From contig NZ_JAUTAJ010000003.1 in the NCBI RefSeq assembly GCF_030818485.1, positions 1 through 64,000 of the forward strand: 64,000 nucleotides of DNA, written 5' to 3'. The stretch comes from Pseudoroseomonas cervicalis (lineage in GTDB: Bacteria > Pseudomonadota > Alphaproteobacteria > Acetobacterales > Acetobacteraceae). The notes beneath the pieces are model-generated. The model made no database searches. It was not told where the DNA came from and saw only the letters and a program-made list of their open reading frames with translations. Shown piece after piece: positions 32,101-39,666 of this stretch. Numbering within the stretch: position 1 is the stretch's first letter; every line of letters starts with the position of its first letter. Made by a program: the position numbers and the translations under genes.

Positions 32101-35100
32101 GCGCTCTCGCTGGCGGCCAGCGGGCCGAGCGCGATGGGCAGGGCCAGCGCCACATCCTCGAGCGCGGTCAGCGCCACGCCCGGCAAAGTGAGGGCCGGGA
32201 TCTCGGCGCGGTTCAGCACCTGCACATCGAGGCTGGCGCTGGTGGTGGCGCTGGTCCCGGAGACGCTGTCGGTGACGGTGATGCCGATCTGCAGATGCTG
32301 GCTGCCCGGATTGGCGCTGGTCAGCGTCAGGCCCGCCAGCTGATTGGCGGTGAGCGTCCAGCTGCCATCGGCATTCTGAGTGCCGGCGGAGAGGCTGGCA
32401 CCGGCGCCAAGGCCGGAGATGGTGATGCTGGCGCTCTCGCTGGCGGCGAGCGGGCCGAGCGCGATGGGCAGGGCCAGCGCGACATCCTCGAGCGCGGTCA
32501 GCGCCACGCCCGGCAGGGTGAGCGCCGGGATTTCGGCGCGGTTCAGCACCTGCACATCGAGGCTGGCGCTGGTGGTGGCGCTGGTCCCGGAGACGCTGTC
32601 GGTGACGGTGACGCCGATCTGCAGATGCTGGCTGCCCGGATTGGCGCTGGTGAGCGTTAGCCCGGCCAGCTGATTGGCGGTCAGCGTCCAGCTGCCATCG
32701 GCATTGTGGGTGCCGGCGGAGAGGCTGGCACCGGCGCCGAGGCCGGAGATGGTGATGCTGGCGCTCTCGCTGGCGGCCAGCGGGCCGAGCGCGATGGGCA
32801 GGGCCAGCGCCACATCCTCGAGCGCGGTGAGCGCCACGCCCGGCAAAGTGAGGGCCGGGATCTCGGCGCGGTTCAGCACCTGCACATTGAGGCTGGCGCT
32901 GGTGGTGGCGCTGGTCCCGGAGACGCTGTCGGTGACGGTGATGCCGATCTGCAGCTGCTGGCTGCCCGGATTGGCGCTGGTGAGCGTCAGGCCCGCCAGC
33001 TGATTGGCGGTCAGCGTCCAGCTGCCATCGGCATTCTGAGTGCCGGCGGAGAGGCTGGCGCCGGCACCGAGGCCGGAGATGGTGATGCTGGCGCTCTCGC
33101 TGACGGCCAGCGGGCCGAGGGCGATGGGCAGGGCGATGGCCGCATCTTCCAGCGCGGTGACTGCCCCGCCAGGGAGAGTCAGCGCCGGCACAGTCGGGCT
33201 GGCAGGGTTCACAGGGTCGATGGCCGGCAGGGCAGGCAGGCCGGCGCTCGGCTCGGGCGTCGCTGGCGGGTCGGCGGGCGGCGTGGCTGTGCCGCCGGCC
33301 TCGACCGGCACCGGGGCCGGTGCCGGATCGGCGGGCGGCGTGGCCGGGACAGGCGGCTCCGCCGTGCCGGAGGGGGGCGAGGAGCCGATGCCGCTGTCCA
33401 CCGGTGGGGTGGCGGGTGGCGGATCGGCGGCGCCGGGGCCGGAGGCCACGGCCGGGGCCGGGTCGGCCGCGGGCGGGGTGGCGGGCGCTGGGTCGGCCGG
33501 CGCCGTGGCGGCGGGCGCGGGCGCTTCTGGATCGGCGACGGGCGTCACCGCGGGCTGGCCGCCGCTGGCACCCGGGTCGGGTGCGGCCAGGACAGGGTCG
33601 GGCTGCGCCGGGCTGGGCGGCGACGCACCGCCTGGCGCGGCCGGCGCGTCAGGGCCTGCGCCGCCATTGGCCGGCAGCGGCGCCGGATCGGCGGGCGATG
33701 TCGGGGCGGCGCCCTCGGTGGCCACCGGCGTGGAAGGCGCTGCCTCAACGGGGGGCGTGGCTGGCGCCGCCGCCCCACCGGGCGTGGTGCTCGCCGGAGC
33801 GGAGGCAGCCGAACCGCCATCGGCCGGCATGGCCGCCTCGACGGGCGGGGTCGACGGCGCGGCCCCGGGGGGCGCCGGGTCCGGCTGGGCCGGGCTCGGC
33901 GTTCCGTTGGCGGCCGGTATCGCCGGATCGGCAGCGGCCGGCGGAGCGGCCGCCTGTGGAGGCTGGGCCGCGCCGCCATTCGATGGCAGCCCATCGGCCG
34001 GCAGCGTGGGCGTGCCGGCGGAAACGGGCTCCGCAGGCGGCACCGGCGCGTCCGGGGCCGGGGTGCCGCCGCTCACCGGCGCGGCGGGGCCGGGATCCTG
34101 ACCGATGGGATCGGCGGCCTGGGCCGGCACCGTGGCAGGAGCGCCGTCAGCCGGTGTGCCGGCCTCCGGCTGCGCCGGGGTGGCGCCGAGGGGCGCGTCC
34201 GGCGTCGTCGGGGACGGATCCGCGGCGACCGGCGGGGTGGCCGGCGCCGGGGGCGCTGCCGCCTCGGCCGGCGTGGGGGTCGGGTCCGGCACCGCACCAT
34301 CGCCGGCGACGGGCTGGGCCGGGGCCGCAGCCTGGCCCCCGGCCGCTGCGCCGTCTCCGAGCGGAGGCAGAGGATCGCCGCCCGTCATGCCGCCCGGCAC
34401 CGGGTCGGCCGAAACAGGGCTGTCGCCGGACGCGCCGCCCGCCACGGGCGGGGCGGGATCCGGGCTGGTGGGGGCGCCCCCATCCCCGGCGACCGGCGCC
34501 GGATCGGGGGCCGCCATCACCGGGGGAGAAGCCGTGCCATCGCCGATGGCAGGTGCCGGGCCCGATGCATCCGCCGGCGCGGCGATCGGCGCGCTGGCTA
34601 TGGGCGCGGTCTCGAGCGGGGCGGTGGAGGCCTCGCCCGAACTCACCGGCGCCGGGCTCGGGCCGTCGCTGCCGCCGGGCGCGACAGGGGACCCGCTTTC
34701 GGTCGGTGGGATCGGAGTCGGCGCCGCCGCAACCGGCGCGCTGCCATCCCCCGCTCCGCCGTCCACAATGGGCGAAGCCACGTCGCCCGGCACGCCCGGC
34801 GCTGCGGCGGGCCCGCCGCTGCCATCGGGCGCGGCGGCGCCGGGATCGGGCTGGGCGGCAAGGGGCGCATCGTCGCCGCCAGCAATGCCGCCCGAATTTG
34901 GCGTTGCTGCGGTGTCAGCGGGCGTCATCGGCGCCGTGGCGGACCCACCGCCGCTGACCGGGACGGAGGCGCCGGTGTCGGCGGGCGCGGCAGCGTTGCT
35001 GCCGGGCTGCGCGGCGGCCGGCGTGTCGCCGCCCAAGCCCGGCGCGGTCGTGCCGTCGCCCGGCAGCACGGGCGCCGTGGCGGACCCACCGCCGCTGGCC

Positions 35101-37013
35101 GGGATGGAGGCGCCGGTGTCTCCGGGCGCGGCGGTGCCGGCGTCCGGCTGCGCGGCGACCGGCGTGCCGGCATCGCCGGCGCCACCCCCGGCAGCGGGCG
35201 AGGTCGCAGACGAGTCCGGTGTCGCTGGTGCCGTGCTGGAGCCAGCGCCCACCGCGGGCGCCGCGGCGGATCCGTCTCCGGCCGGCGGGGTGGCGACGGG
35301 ATCGGGCTGGGAGGCGACTGGCGGCGTGTGGTCAGGGGAACCGTCGCCCGAAACGGGCGGCGTCGTGTTCTCCACCGGCGTCACCGGCCCCGAGCCGGAA
35401 TTGCCGCCGCCGCTCGGCGCGGTGGAGGAGCCGCCTTCGCCGGGCGTGGTGCCCGCGGGGTCGGGCTGCGCGGCCACCGGCGGGTCACCACCGGCGGAGT
35501 CGTCGCCCGACACGGGCGGAATGGCGCTGTCCCCCGGCGTCGTCGGCCCCGAGCCGGAATTGCCGCCGCCGCCGGGCGCGGTGGAGGAACCGCCCCCGCC
35601 GGGCGTGGTGCCCGCGGGGTCGGGCTGCGCGGCCACCGGCGGGTCACCACCGGCGGAGTCGTCGCCCGACACGGGCGGAATGGCGCTGTCCCCCGGCGTC
35701 GTTGGCCCCGAGCCGGAATTGCCGCCGCCGCCGGGCGCGGTGGAGGAACCGCCCCCGCCGGGCGTGGTGCCCGTCGGGTCGGGCTGCGCGGCCACCGGCG
35801 GGTCACCACCGGCGGAGTCGTCGCCCGAGGCGGGGGGGATGGTGCTGTTCCCCGGCGTCGTTGGCCCCGAGCCGGAATTGCTGCCGCCGGGCGCGGTGGA
35901 GGAACCGCCCCCGCCCGGCGTGGTGCCCGTCGGGTCGGGCTGCGCGGCCACCGGCGGGTCACCACCGGCGGAGTCGTCGCCCGAGGCGGGGGGGATGGTG
36001 CTGTTCCCCGGCGTCGTTGGCGCCGAGCCGGAATTACCGCCGCCGGGCGCGGTGGAGGAACCGCCCTCGCCGGGCGTGGTGCCGGTCGGGTCGGGCTGCG
36101 TGGCCACCGGCGGATCGCCGCCAGCGGAACCGCCGCCCGAGGCGGGCGGGATGGTGCTGTTCCCCGGCGTCGTCGGCCCCGAGCCGGAATTGCCGCCGCC
36201 GGGCGCGGTGGAGGGACCACCCTCGTTTGGTGTGGTGCCGGTCGGATCGGGCTGCGCGGCAGCCGGCGGGTCACCGCCGGTGGAGCCGCCGCCCGACACG
36301 GGCGAGTTCGTGCCGCTCCCCGGCGTCGTCGGCGCCGCGCCGGAACCGCTGCCGCCCGGCGTGGTCAAGGGCGCGCCCGCCTCCGGCAGGGAGGTCGCCG
36401 GCTCGGCCTGGGTCGCGGCCGGTGCGTCGCGGCCGGCACCAGTGCCGCCGGACACCGGCGCGGAACCCGCCGCGGCCGGGCTGGCGACGCCCGTGTTACC
36501 GGTCTCGGCGCCCGCCGAACGGCTCTCGGCCGCCGCCCCGCCGCCGGCCGCCGGCACCGCAGGAATCGCCAGGCCGGGTGCCGCCGCCTCGGCCCGCGCC
36601 GCGCCGGCCGGCTGGGTCTCCGCCGGCGGCGCCGCCGGGACGGTGCGGGGCGCGGCCTCGGCGGGGGCCGCGCCGGCCGGCAGCGGCTCGGCCGGGCGGG
36701 AAGTGGCGGCGGTGTTCGGCAGATCCGGGGCGATCGGGGCGGCGGCAGCCGTCTGTGGCGTGGCAGCCGGCAGCGGCGCCGGCGCTTGGGCGGGCTCGGG
36801 CGCCGCCATGGCGGGCAGTTCCGGCCCGCGTCCGGCGCGGCCGGTGCGTCCCTCCTCGGTGATGCCGAGATAGCTGTCGCGGCTGCCGGTGTGCAGGCTG
36901 GTCATGTCGTCGGTGCGCAGGCGGCGCGGCGCCCCCTCCTCGGCGAGCGGCAGGGCGGCATCCTGCTCCTGCGGGGCGTCGGGGGCGGGGGCGGAGGGGG
37001 GCCGGTCGCTCAT
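29190..37013 (-). CDS. Giant repetitive surface adhesin-like protein
   Basis: A protein of about 2,607 residues. The start MSDRPPSAP at 37013 is chosen for its gaggacgagc site; a longer frame reaches 37127. Residues 1-70 are charged. About 70-1275 are low-complexity Pro/Gly/Ala/Ser/Thr, with 52-53-residue repeats in the first third. About 1275-2265 are nine near-identical 110-residue beta-sandwich-like repeats (core LTALEDVALALPIAL, then NADGSWTLTANQLAGLTL and GITVTDSVSGTSATTS). Three diverged copies follow. No signal peptide and no RTX nonapeptides are seen; the end is SLFINAYTGLLP. The divergent type I secretion genes make it the likely substrate: a LapA/BapA-like adhesin by inference. Confidence 0.8.
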   Translation of the reverse strand: MSDRPPSAPAPDAPQEQDAALPLAEEGAPRRLRTDDMTSLHTGSRDSYLGITEEGRTGRAGRGPELPAMAAPEPAQAPAPLPAATPQTAAAAPIAPDLPNTAATSRPAEPLPAGAAPAEAAPRTVPAAPPAETQPAGAARAEAAAPGLAIPAVPAAGGGAAAESRSAGAETGNTGVASPAAAGSAPVSGGTGAGRDAPAATQAEPATSLPEAGAPLTTPGGSGSGAAPTTPGSGTNSPVSGGGSTGGDPPAAAQPDPTGTTPNEGGPSTAPGGGNSGSGPTTPGNSTIPPASGGGSAGGDPPVATQPDPTGTTPGEGGSSTAPGGGNSGSAPTTPGNSTIPPASGDDSAGGDPPVAAQPDPTGTTPGGGGSSTAPGGSNSGSGPTTPGNSTIPPASGDDSAGGDPPVAAQPDPTGTTPGGGGSSTAPGGGGNSGSGPTTPGDSAIPPVSGDDSAGGDPPVAAQPDPAGTTPGGGGSSTAPGGGGNSGSGPTTPGDSAIPPVSGDDSAGGDPPVAAQPDPAGTTPGEGGSSTAPSGGGNSGSGPVTPVENTTPPVSGDGSPDHTPPVASQPDPVATPPAGDGSAAAPAVGAGSSTAPATPDSSATSPAAGGGAGDAGTPVAAQPDAGTAAPGDTGASIPASGGGSATAPVLPGDGTTAPGLGGDTPAAAQPGSNAAAPADTGASVPVSGGGSATAPMTPADTAATPNSGGIAGGDDAPLAAQPDPGAAAPDGSGGPAAAPGVPGDVASPIVDGGAGDGSAPVAAAPTPIPPTESGSPVAPGGSDGPSPAPVSSGEASTAPLETAPIASAPIAAPADASGPAPAIGDGTASPPVMAAPDPAPVAGDGGAPTSPDPAPPVAGGASGDSPVSADPVPGGMTGGDPLPPLGDGAAAGGQAAAPAQPVAGDGAVPDPTPTPAEAAAPPAPATPPVAADPSPTTPDAPLGATPAQPEAGTPADGAPATVPAQAADPIGQDPGPAAPVSGGTPAPDAPVPPAEPVSAGTPTLPADGLPSNGGAAQPPQAAAPPAAADPAIPAANGTPSPAQPDPAPPGAAPSTPPVEAAMPADGGSAASAPASTTPGGAAAPATPPVEAAPSTPVATEGAAPTSPADPAPLPANGGAGPDAPAAPGGASPPSPAQPDPVLAAPDPGASGGQPAVTPVADPEAPAPAATAPADPAPATPPAADPAPAVASGPGAADPPPATPPVDSGIGSSPPSGTAEPPVPATPPADPAPAPVPVEAGGTATPPADPPATPEPSAGLPALPAIDPVNPASPTVPALTLPGGAVTALEDAAIALPIALGPLAVSESASITISGLGAGASLSAGTQNADGSWTLTANQLAGLTLTSANPGSQQLQIGITVTDSVSGTSATTSASLNVQVLNRAEIPALTLPGVALTALEDVALALPIALGPLAASESASITISGLGAGASLSAGTHNADGSWTLTANQLAGLTLTSANPGSQHLQIGVTVTDSVSGTSATTSASLDVQVLNRAEIPALTLPGVALTALEDVALALPIALGPLAASESASITISGLGAGASLSAGTQNADGSWTLTANQLAGLTLTSANPGSQHLQIGITVTDSVSGTSATTSASLDVQVLNRAEIPALTLPGVALTALEDVALALPIALGPLAASESASITISGLGAGASLSAGTQNADGSWTLTANQLAGLTLTSANPGSQQLQIGITVTDSVSGTSATTSASLNVQVLNRAEIPALTLPGVALTALEDVALALPIALGPLAASESASITISGLGAGASLSAGTQNADGSWTLTANQLAGLTLTSANPGSQHLQIGITVTDSVSGTSATTSASLDVQVLNRAEIPALTLPGVALTALEDVALALPIALGPLAASESASITISGLGTGASLSAGTQNADGSWTLTANQLAGLTLTSANPGSQHLQIGITVTDSVSGTSATTSASLDVQVLNRAEIPALTLPGVALTALEDVALALPIALGPLAASESASITISGLGAGASLSAGTQNADGSWTLTAQQLAGLTLTSPDPGSQHLQIGITVTDSVSGTSATTSASLDVQVLNRAEIPALTLPGVALTALEDVALALPIALGPLAASESASITISGLGAGASLSAGTHNADGSWTLTAQQLAGLTLTSPDPGSQHLQIGITVTDSVSGTSATTSASLDVQVLNRAEIPALTLPGVALTALEDVALALPIALGPLAASESASITISGLGAGASLSAGTQNADGSWTLTANQLAGLTLTSANPGSQHLQIGITVTDSVSGTSATTSASLDVATRAGAPSLGLPAAQIVGVEDGLIAFPVSVGFSNLLQTASLTVQGLAADATLVGGTHNADGSWSISGLNLAGLGALAIIAPTPGTSTLHITASTYDPLLAGALGQALGFSASSEGDVTLKVLHRAEAPTLNLPGLATIGNEDQAFSLPISAGLHASTEKISSVRLTGLPSGASLTLGTKDLLTNDWTLSASDLAQVKLLGTKPGTTTLGITVNVTDVESNTHASSSGSFAVKVQNTADPVGINLPLLATVNAKAGLATSLGISLGTMEATESASLRISGLATGATLSSGTKQADGSYLLTQSQLSGLKITPSNGTDMTLSITATVTDSVTHTSAVTDTSLFINAYTGLLP
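30220..33190 (-). repeat. Nine tandem 330-bp repeats in the adhesin gene
   Basis: Nine direct repeats of 330 bases (110 codons) lie end to end; equivalent positions recur at 30400, 30730, 31060, 31390, 31720, 32050, 32380, 32710 and 33040. Copies differ at only scattered bases, for example ANPG/SPDPG and TQN/THN in the protein. Such uniformity points to recent duplication or gene conversion. Three more-diverged units follow toward the C-terminus, down to about 29215. Confidence 0.95.
35440..36400 (-). repeat. Six tandem 156-159-bp Pro/Gly/Ser/Thr repeats in the adhesin gene
   Basis: The plus-strand word TCGGGCTGC recurs at 35461, 35620, 35779, 35935, 36091 and 36247, giving periods of 159 or 156 bases (53 or 52 codons). 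Each unit encodes a segment of the GGDPPVAAQPDPTGTTPG type. Adjacent sequence on both sides contains looser versions. It is likely a flexible stalk. Confidence 0.85.
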
Positions 37014-37189
37014 GCTCGTCCTCGTCGATCGCAAATGGCGCAGGCGGCGCGGGAAGGCGCCGCGGGGGTCGGTTGGGGCATCGCGCGCAGTCGTGACACC
37101 TGGGCGAAAAATGACAGACACCGGCATTCACCCCTAGGCATGAATTGTTGCGAAAATGTACGCCGAACCGTGGGAGACGAGGCGTGCTC
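37014..37189. promoter_or_regulatory. Divergent control region between the adhesin and OmpR-type regulator genes
   Basis: A 176-base AT-enriched gap. TGACA occurs as a direct repeat at 37094 and 37112 (18 bases apart), and an AT-rich patch lies at 37140-37160. Tandem half sites of this kind would suit an OmpR-type regulator, but the assignment is weak and no clear -35/-10 pair stands out. Confidence 0.3.
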
Positions 37190-37930
37190 ATGCCGCCGCA
37201 GACGCGCATCCTGGTGGTCGATGACGACCCCGACATCACCGCCCTGCTGGAGGCCTATCTGACCGCCGAGGGCTTCGAGGTGGCGATCGCCGCCGCCGGG
37301 GCGGAGGCGCTGGCCCGCATGCGCGAGGCGCCGGCGGCGCTGGTGCTGCTCGACCTGATGCTGCCCGGGGAGGATGGCTTCGCCGTGCTGCGCGCGCTGC
37401 GCGGCTTCTCCGGCGTGGGCCTGATCATGATCACCGCCCGGCGCAGCGAGGTCGACCGCGTGGTGGGGCTCGAGCTTGGCGCCGATGATTATGTGCTGAA
37501 GCCCTTCGACCCGCGCGAATTGCTGGCGCGGATCCGCTCCGTGCTGCGCCGCTGCGCCGCCCAGGCCGCCCCGGCGGGGGCGCCGCCGCCGGCCGCGCCG
37601 GCCGCCGCCTGGCCGCGGCTCGACCGCGCCCGGCGCCAGCTGCAGCCGCCGCATGGCGGCGCCGGCATCGGCCTGACCCAGGCGGAATGCAGCCTGCTGG
37701 AGCAGCTTCTGGCGCATCCCGGGGAGGTGCTGGACCGCGACCGGCTGATGCGGGCCGTCACCGGCCGCGGCTGGGAGTATTTCGACCGCAGCATCGACAT
37801 CCTGGTGGTGCGGCTGCGCCGCAAGCTGGCGCAGCTGCCGGGCCAGCCGGTGCGCATCCGCACCATCCGCGGCAGCGGCTACCTGCTCTGCGGCGAGACC
37901 GGGCGGGCGGCGCCGAAACCACAACATTGA
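37190..37930 (+). CDS. OmpR-family response regulator
   Basis: A 246-residue two-domain regulator. The receiver has DDDPD at 11-15, phospho-acceptor Asp55 in LVLLDLMLPGEDG, ITARRSEVDRVVGLELGADD and the lysine in YVLKPFDPREL. After an Ala/Pro linker comes a winged helix with LTQAECSLLEQLLAHPGEVL, RSIDILVVRLRRKL and IRTIRGSGYLL. ATG 37190 follows a gacgagg site; GTG 37184 is an alternative. It lies between the adhesin and the secretion/sensor operon, and its cognate kinase is probably the one at 44354. Confidence 0.88.
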   Translation: MPPQTRILVVDDDPDITALLEAYLTAEGFEVAIAAAGAEALARMREAPAALVLLDLMLPGEDGFAVLRALRGFSGVGLIMITARRSEVDRVVGLELGADDYVLKPFDPRELLARIRSVLRRCAAQAAPAGAPPPAAPAAAWPRLDRARRQLQPPHGGAGIGLTQAECSLLEQLLAHPGEVLDRDRLMRAVTGRGWEYFDRSIDILVVRLRRKLAQLPGQPVRIRTIRGSGYLLCGETGRAAPKPQH

Positions 37931-38007
37931 GGCTCCGCGGATACCAAACGCCAATCTGGGCGATTGCGAAATTCGCGTAGAACCGCCGCGAGACCGAGCC
38001 GCCCCGC
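37931..38007 (+). promoter_or_regulatory. Gap before the secretion operon
   Basis: A 77-base gap between the response regulator and the first ABC gene, locally AT-richer (AATCTGGGCGATTGCGAAAT). No clear terminator or promoter is visible, so the secretion genes may be read from the regulator promoter. Confidence 0.25.
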
Positions 38008-39666
38008 ATGCCCAGCCAGACCGCCCGCCGCCCGAGCCTGCCCGATCTGCTCCCGTCGCGCCTGGCCGGGCTGGCGGTGCCCTTCGCCGCGCTGCAGCTG
38101 AACCTGCTCTCCCTCGCCGTGCCGGTCGCGGTGCTGCATGTCTATGACCGCATCGTGCCGAATGGCAGCAGCCAGACCCTGCTGGTGCTGCTGGCCGGGC
38201 TCGGCCTCGCCCTGCTGCTGGAGGTGGTTCTGCGCGCGGCGCGCGGCGCGCTGCTGGCCGGGCTGACGGCGCGGGAAGAGCATGCGGCGCGGCAGGGGCT
38301 GGTGGCCGGGCTGCTGGCCGCCCGCCCCGCCGCCCTGCGCGCCCTGCCGCCGGACGCCCTGGCCGAGGCGCTGGCGGCGCAGCGCACCCTGCGCGCCGCC
38401 GCGGCGCAGCGCCAGCAATGCCTGGTGGACCTGCCTTTCGCGCTGCTCTTCCTCGGCCTCATCGTGGTGATCGGCGGCCGGCTGGTCTGGGTGCCGATGG
38501 CCGGCATCGCGCTGTTCCTGCTGCTGGCCTGGGCCACCGGCCGGGCGCAGGACAGGGCCGCCGCCCGGCTGCGCGAGGCGACGCGGCCGCGCGACGCGGC
38601 GCTGCAAGGGATTTTCGCGCAGCTCGGCGGCGCCAAGCTGCTGGGGGCGGAGCTGGCGCTGCTGGCCCGGCTGCGGCCGCTGCAGCAGGAGCAGGCCACG
38701 GCGCTGCGCCCGCTGCTGCAGCACGCCGCCTTCCAGCGTGAGCTGGCGGCGCTGTTCAGCCAGCTGCAGGTGGCGCTGATGATCGGCGTCGGCGCGCTGC
38801 TGGTGCTGGATGGGCGGCTCTCCATGGGCGGGCTGGCCGCCTGCACCCTGCTCTCGGGCCGGGCGCTGCAGCCGCTGCAATCGGCGCTGGCGGCGATGCA
38901 GGGCTGGCACGAGGCGCGCGCCGCCGCCGCCACGCTGCGCCAGCTCTCGGCGCTGGCCTGCGAGGACATCGCCGCCCCGCCCGGCGCCGCGCCGCAGGGG
39001 GCGCTGCAGCTGCGCGCCCTGCGGCTGGACCGCGCCGATGGCACGCCGCTGCTGCGCGAGGTGACGCTCGACCTGCCGGCCGGCGGCATGGCGGTGATCC
39101 GCCCCGGGCGGCAGGGCGAGGCCTCGCTGCTGCTGGCCGCCCTGCTCGGGCTGGAGGAGCCGGCGGCGGGCGAGATCCGCTTCGGCGACACCCTCTTCGG
39201 CCCGCACAACGCCCCGGCGCTGCGCCGCCAGGCGGCGCTGGTCGGGCGCGAGGCGCCGCTGATGGAGGGCAGCCTGATGGAGAATTTGACCGAGTTCGGC
39301 GATTCCGAGCGCCAGGCGGAGGCGCAGTATCTCTGCTTCCTGCTCGGGCTGGAGGCGGCGGTGAAGCGGCTGCCCGGCGGCTATGAGACGCGGCTGGATG
39401 CCAGCGGCCGCAACCTGCCGCCGCAGATCCGCCAGAGCCTGGGGCTGGTGCGGGCGCTGTCCGGCCGGCCGCGCCTGCTGCTGCTGGACGAGGCGGAGGC
39501 GACGCTCGATGCCACCGCGCAGCTGCGCCTGGCCGGCTTCCTGAAGCGGCTGAAGGGGCGCGCCACCATCGTCGCCGCCAGTGGCAGCGCCGCGCTGGAG
39601 AAGCTCGCCGACCAGCGCTGGGTGGTGCAGGAGGGGCGGCTGGTGCCGCTGGTGCCCGGCCCATGA
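38008..39666 (+). CDS. Type I secretion ABC half-transporter with degenerate ATP site
   Basis: A 552-residue PrtD/LapB-type ABC half-transporter. The membrane domain starts near residue 25 and has VAVLHVYDRIVPNGSSQTLL, the hallmark of type I secretion ABC proteins. The ATPase domain is unusual. At the Walker A position (about 363-372) it reads RPGRQGEASLL with no catalytic lysine, and the signature region near 471 is NLPPQIRQS instead of LSGGQ. Walker B, LLLLDEAEATLD, is kept. It overlaps the next ABC gene, which has an intact Walker A, so the two probably form a heterodimer with one degenerate site. Confidence 0.85.
   Translation: MPSQTARRPSLPDLLPSRLAGLAVPFAALQLNLLSLAVPVAVLHVYDRIVPNGSSQTLLVLLAGLGLALLLEVVLRAARGALLAGLTAREEHAARQGLVAGLLAARPAALRALPPDALAEALAAQRTLRAAAAQRQQCLVDLPFALLFLGLIVVIGGRLVWVPMAGIALFLLLAWATGRAQDRAAARLREATRPRDAALQGIFAQLGGAKLLGAELALLARLRPLQQEQATALRPLLQHAAFQRELAALFSQLQVALMIGVGALLVLDGRLSMGGLAACTLLSGRALQPLQSALAAMQGWHEARAAAATLRQLSALACEDIAAPPGAAPQGALQLRALRLDRADGTPLLREVTLDLPAGGMAVIRPGRQGEASLLLAALLGLEEPAAGEIRFGDTLFGPHNAPALRRQAALVGREAPLMEGSLMENLTEFGDSERQAEAQYLCFLLGLEAAVKRLPGGYETRLDASGRNLPPQIRQSLGLVRALSGRPRLLLLDEAEATLDATAQLRLAGFLKRLKGRATIVAASGSAALEKLADQRWVVQEGRLVPLVPGP

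Noticed and set aside
29139..32660. Long open plus-strand frame (over 1,100 codons) across the adhesin repeats
   Set aside because: It is the antisense shadow of the 330-bp repeats; its period is the same 330 bases and its product is low-complexity with no known fold.
30220..33190. CRISPR-like array
   Set aside because: Repeat units are 330 bases, contiguous without spacers, and in frame within a protein gene.
32706..37262. Plus-strand frame of about 1,500 codons opposite the adhesin stalk
   Set aside because: It is an antisense shadow of GC-rich Pro/Gly/Ala coding sequence, Arg/Gly-rich and without start signals. The minus-strand frame has the coherent domain order.
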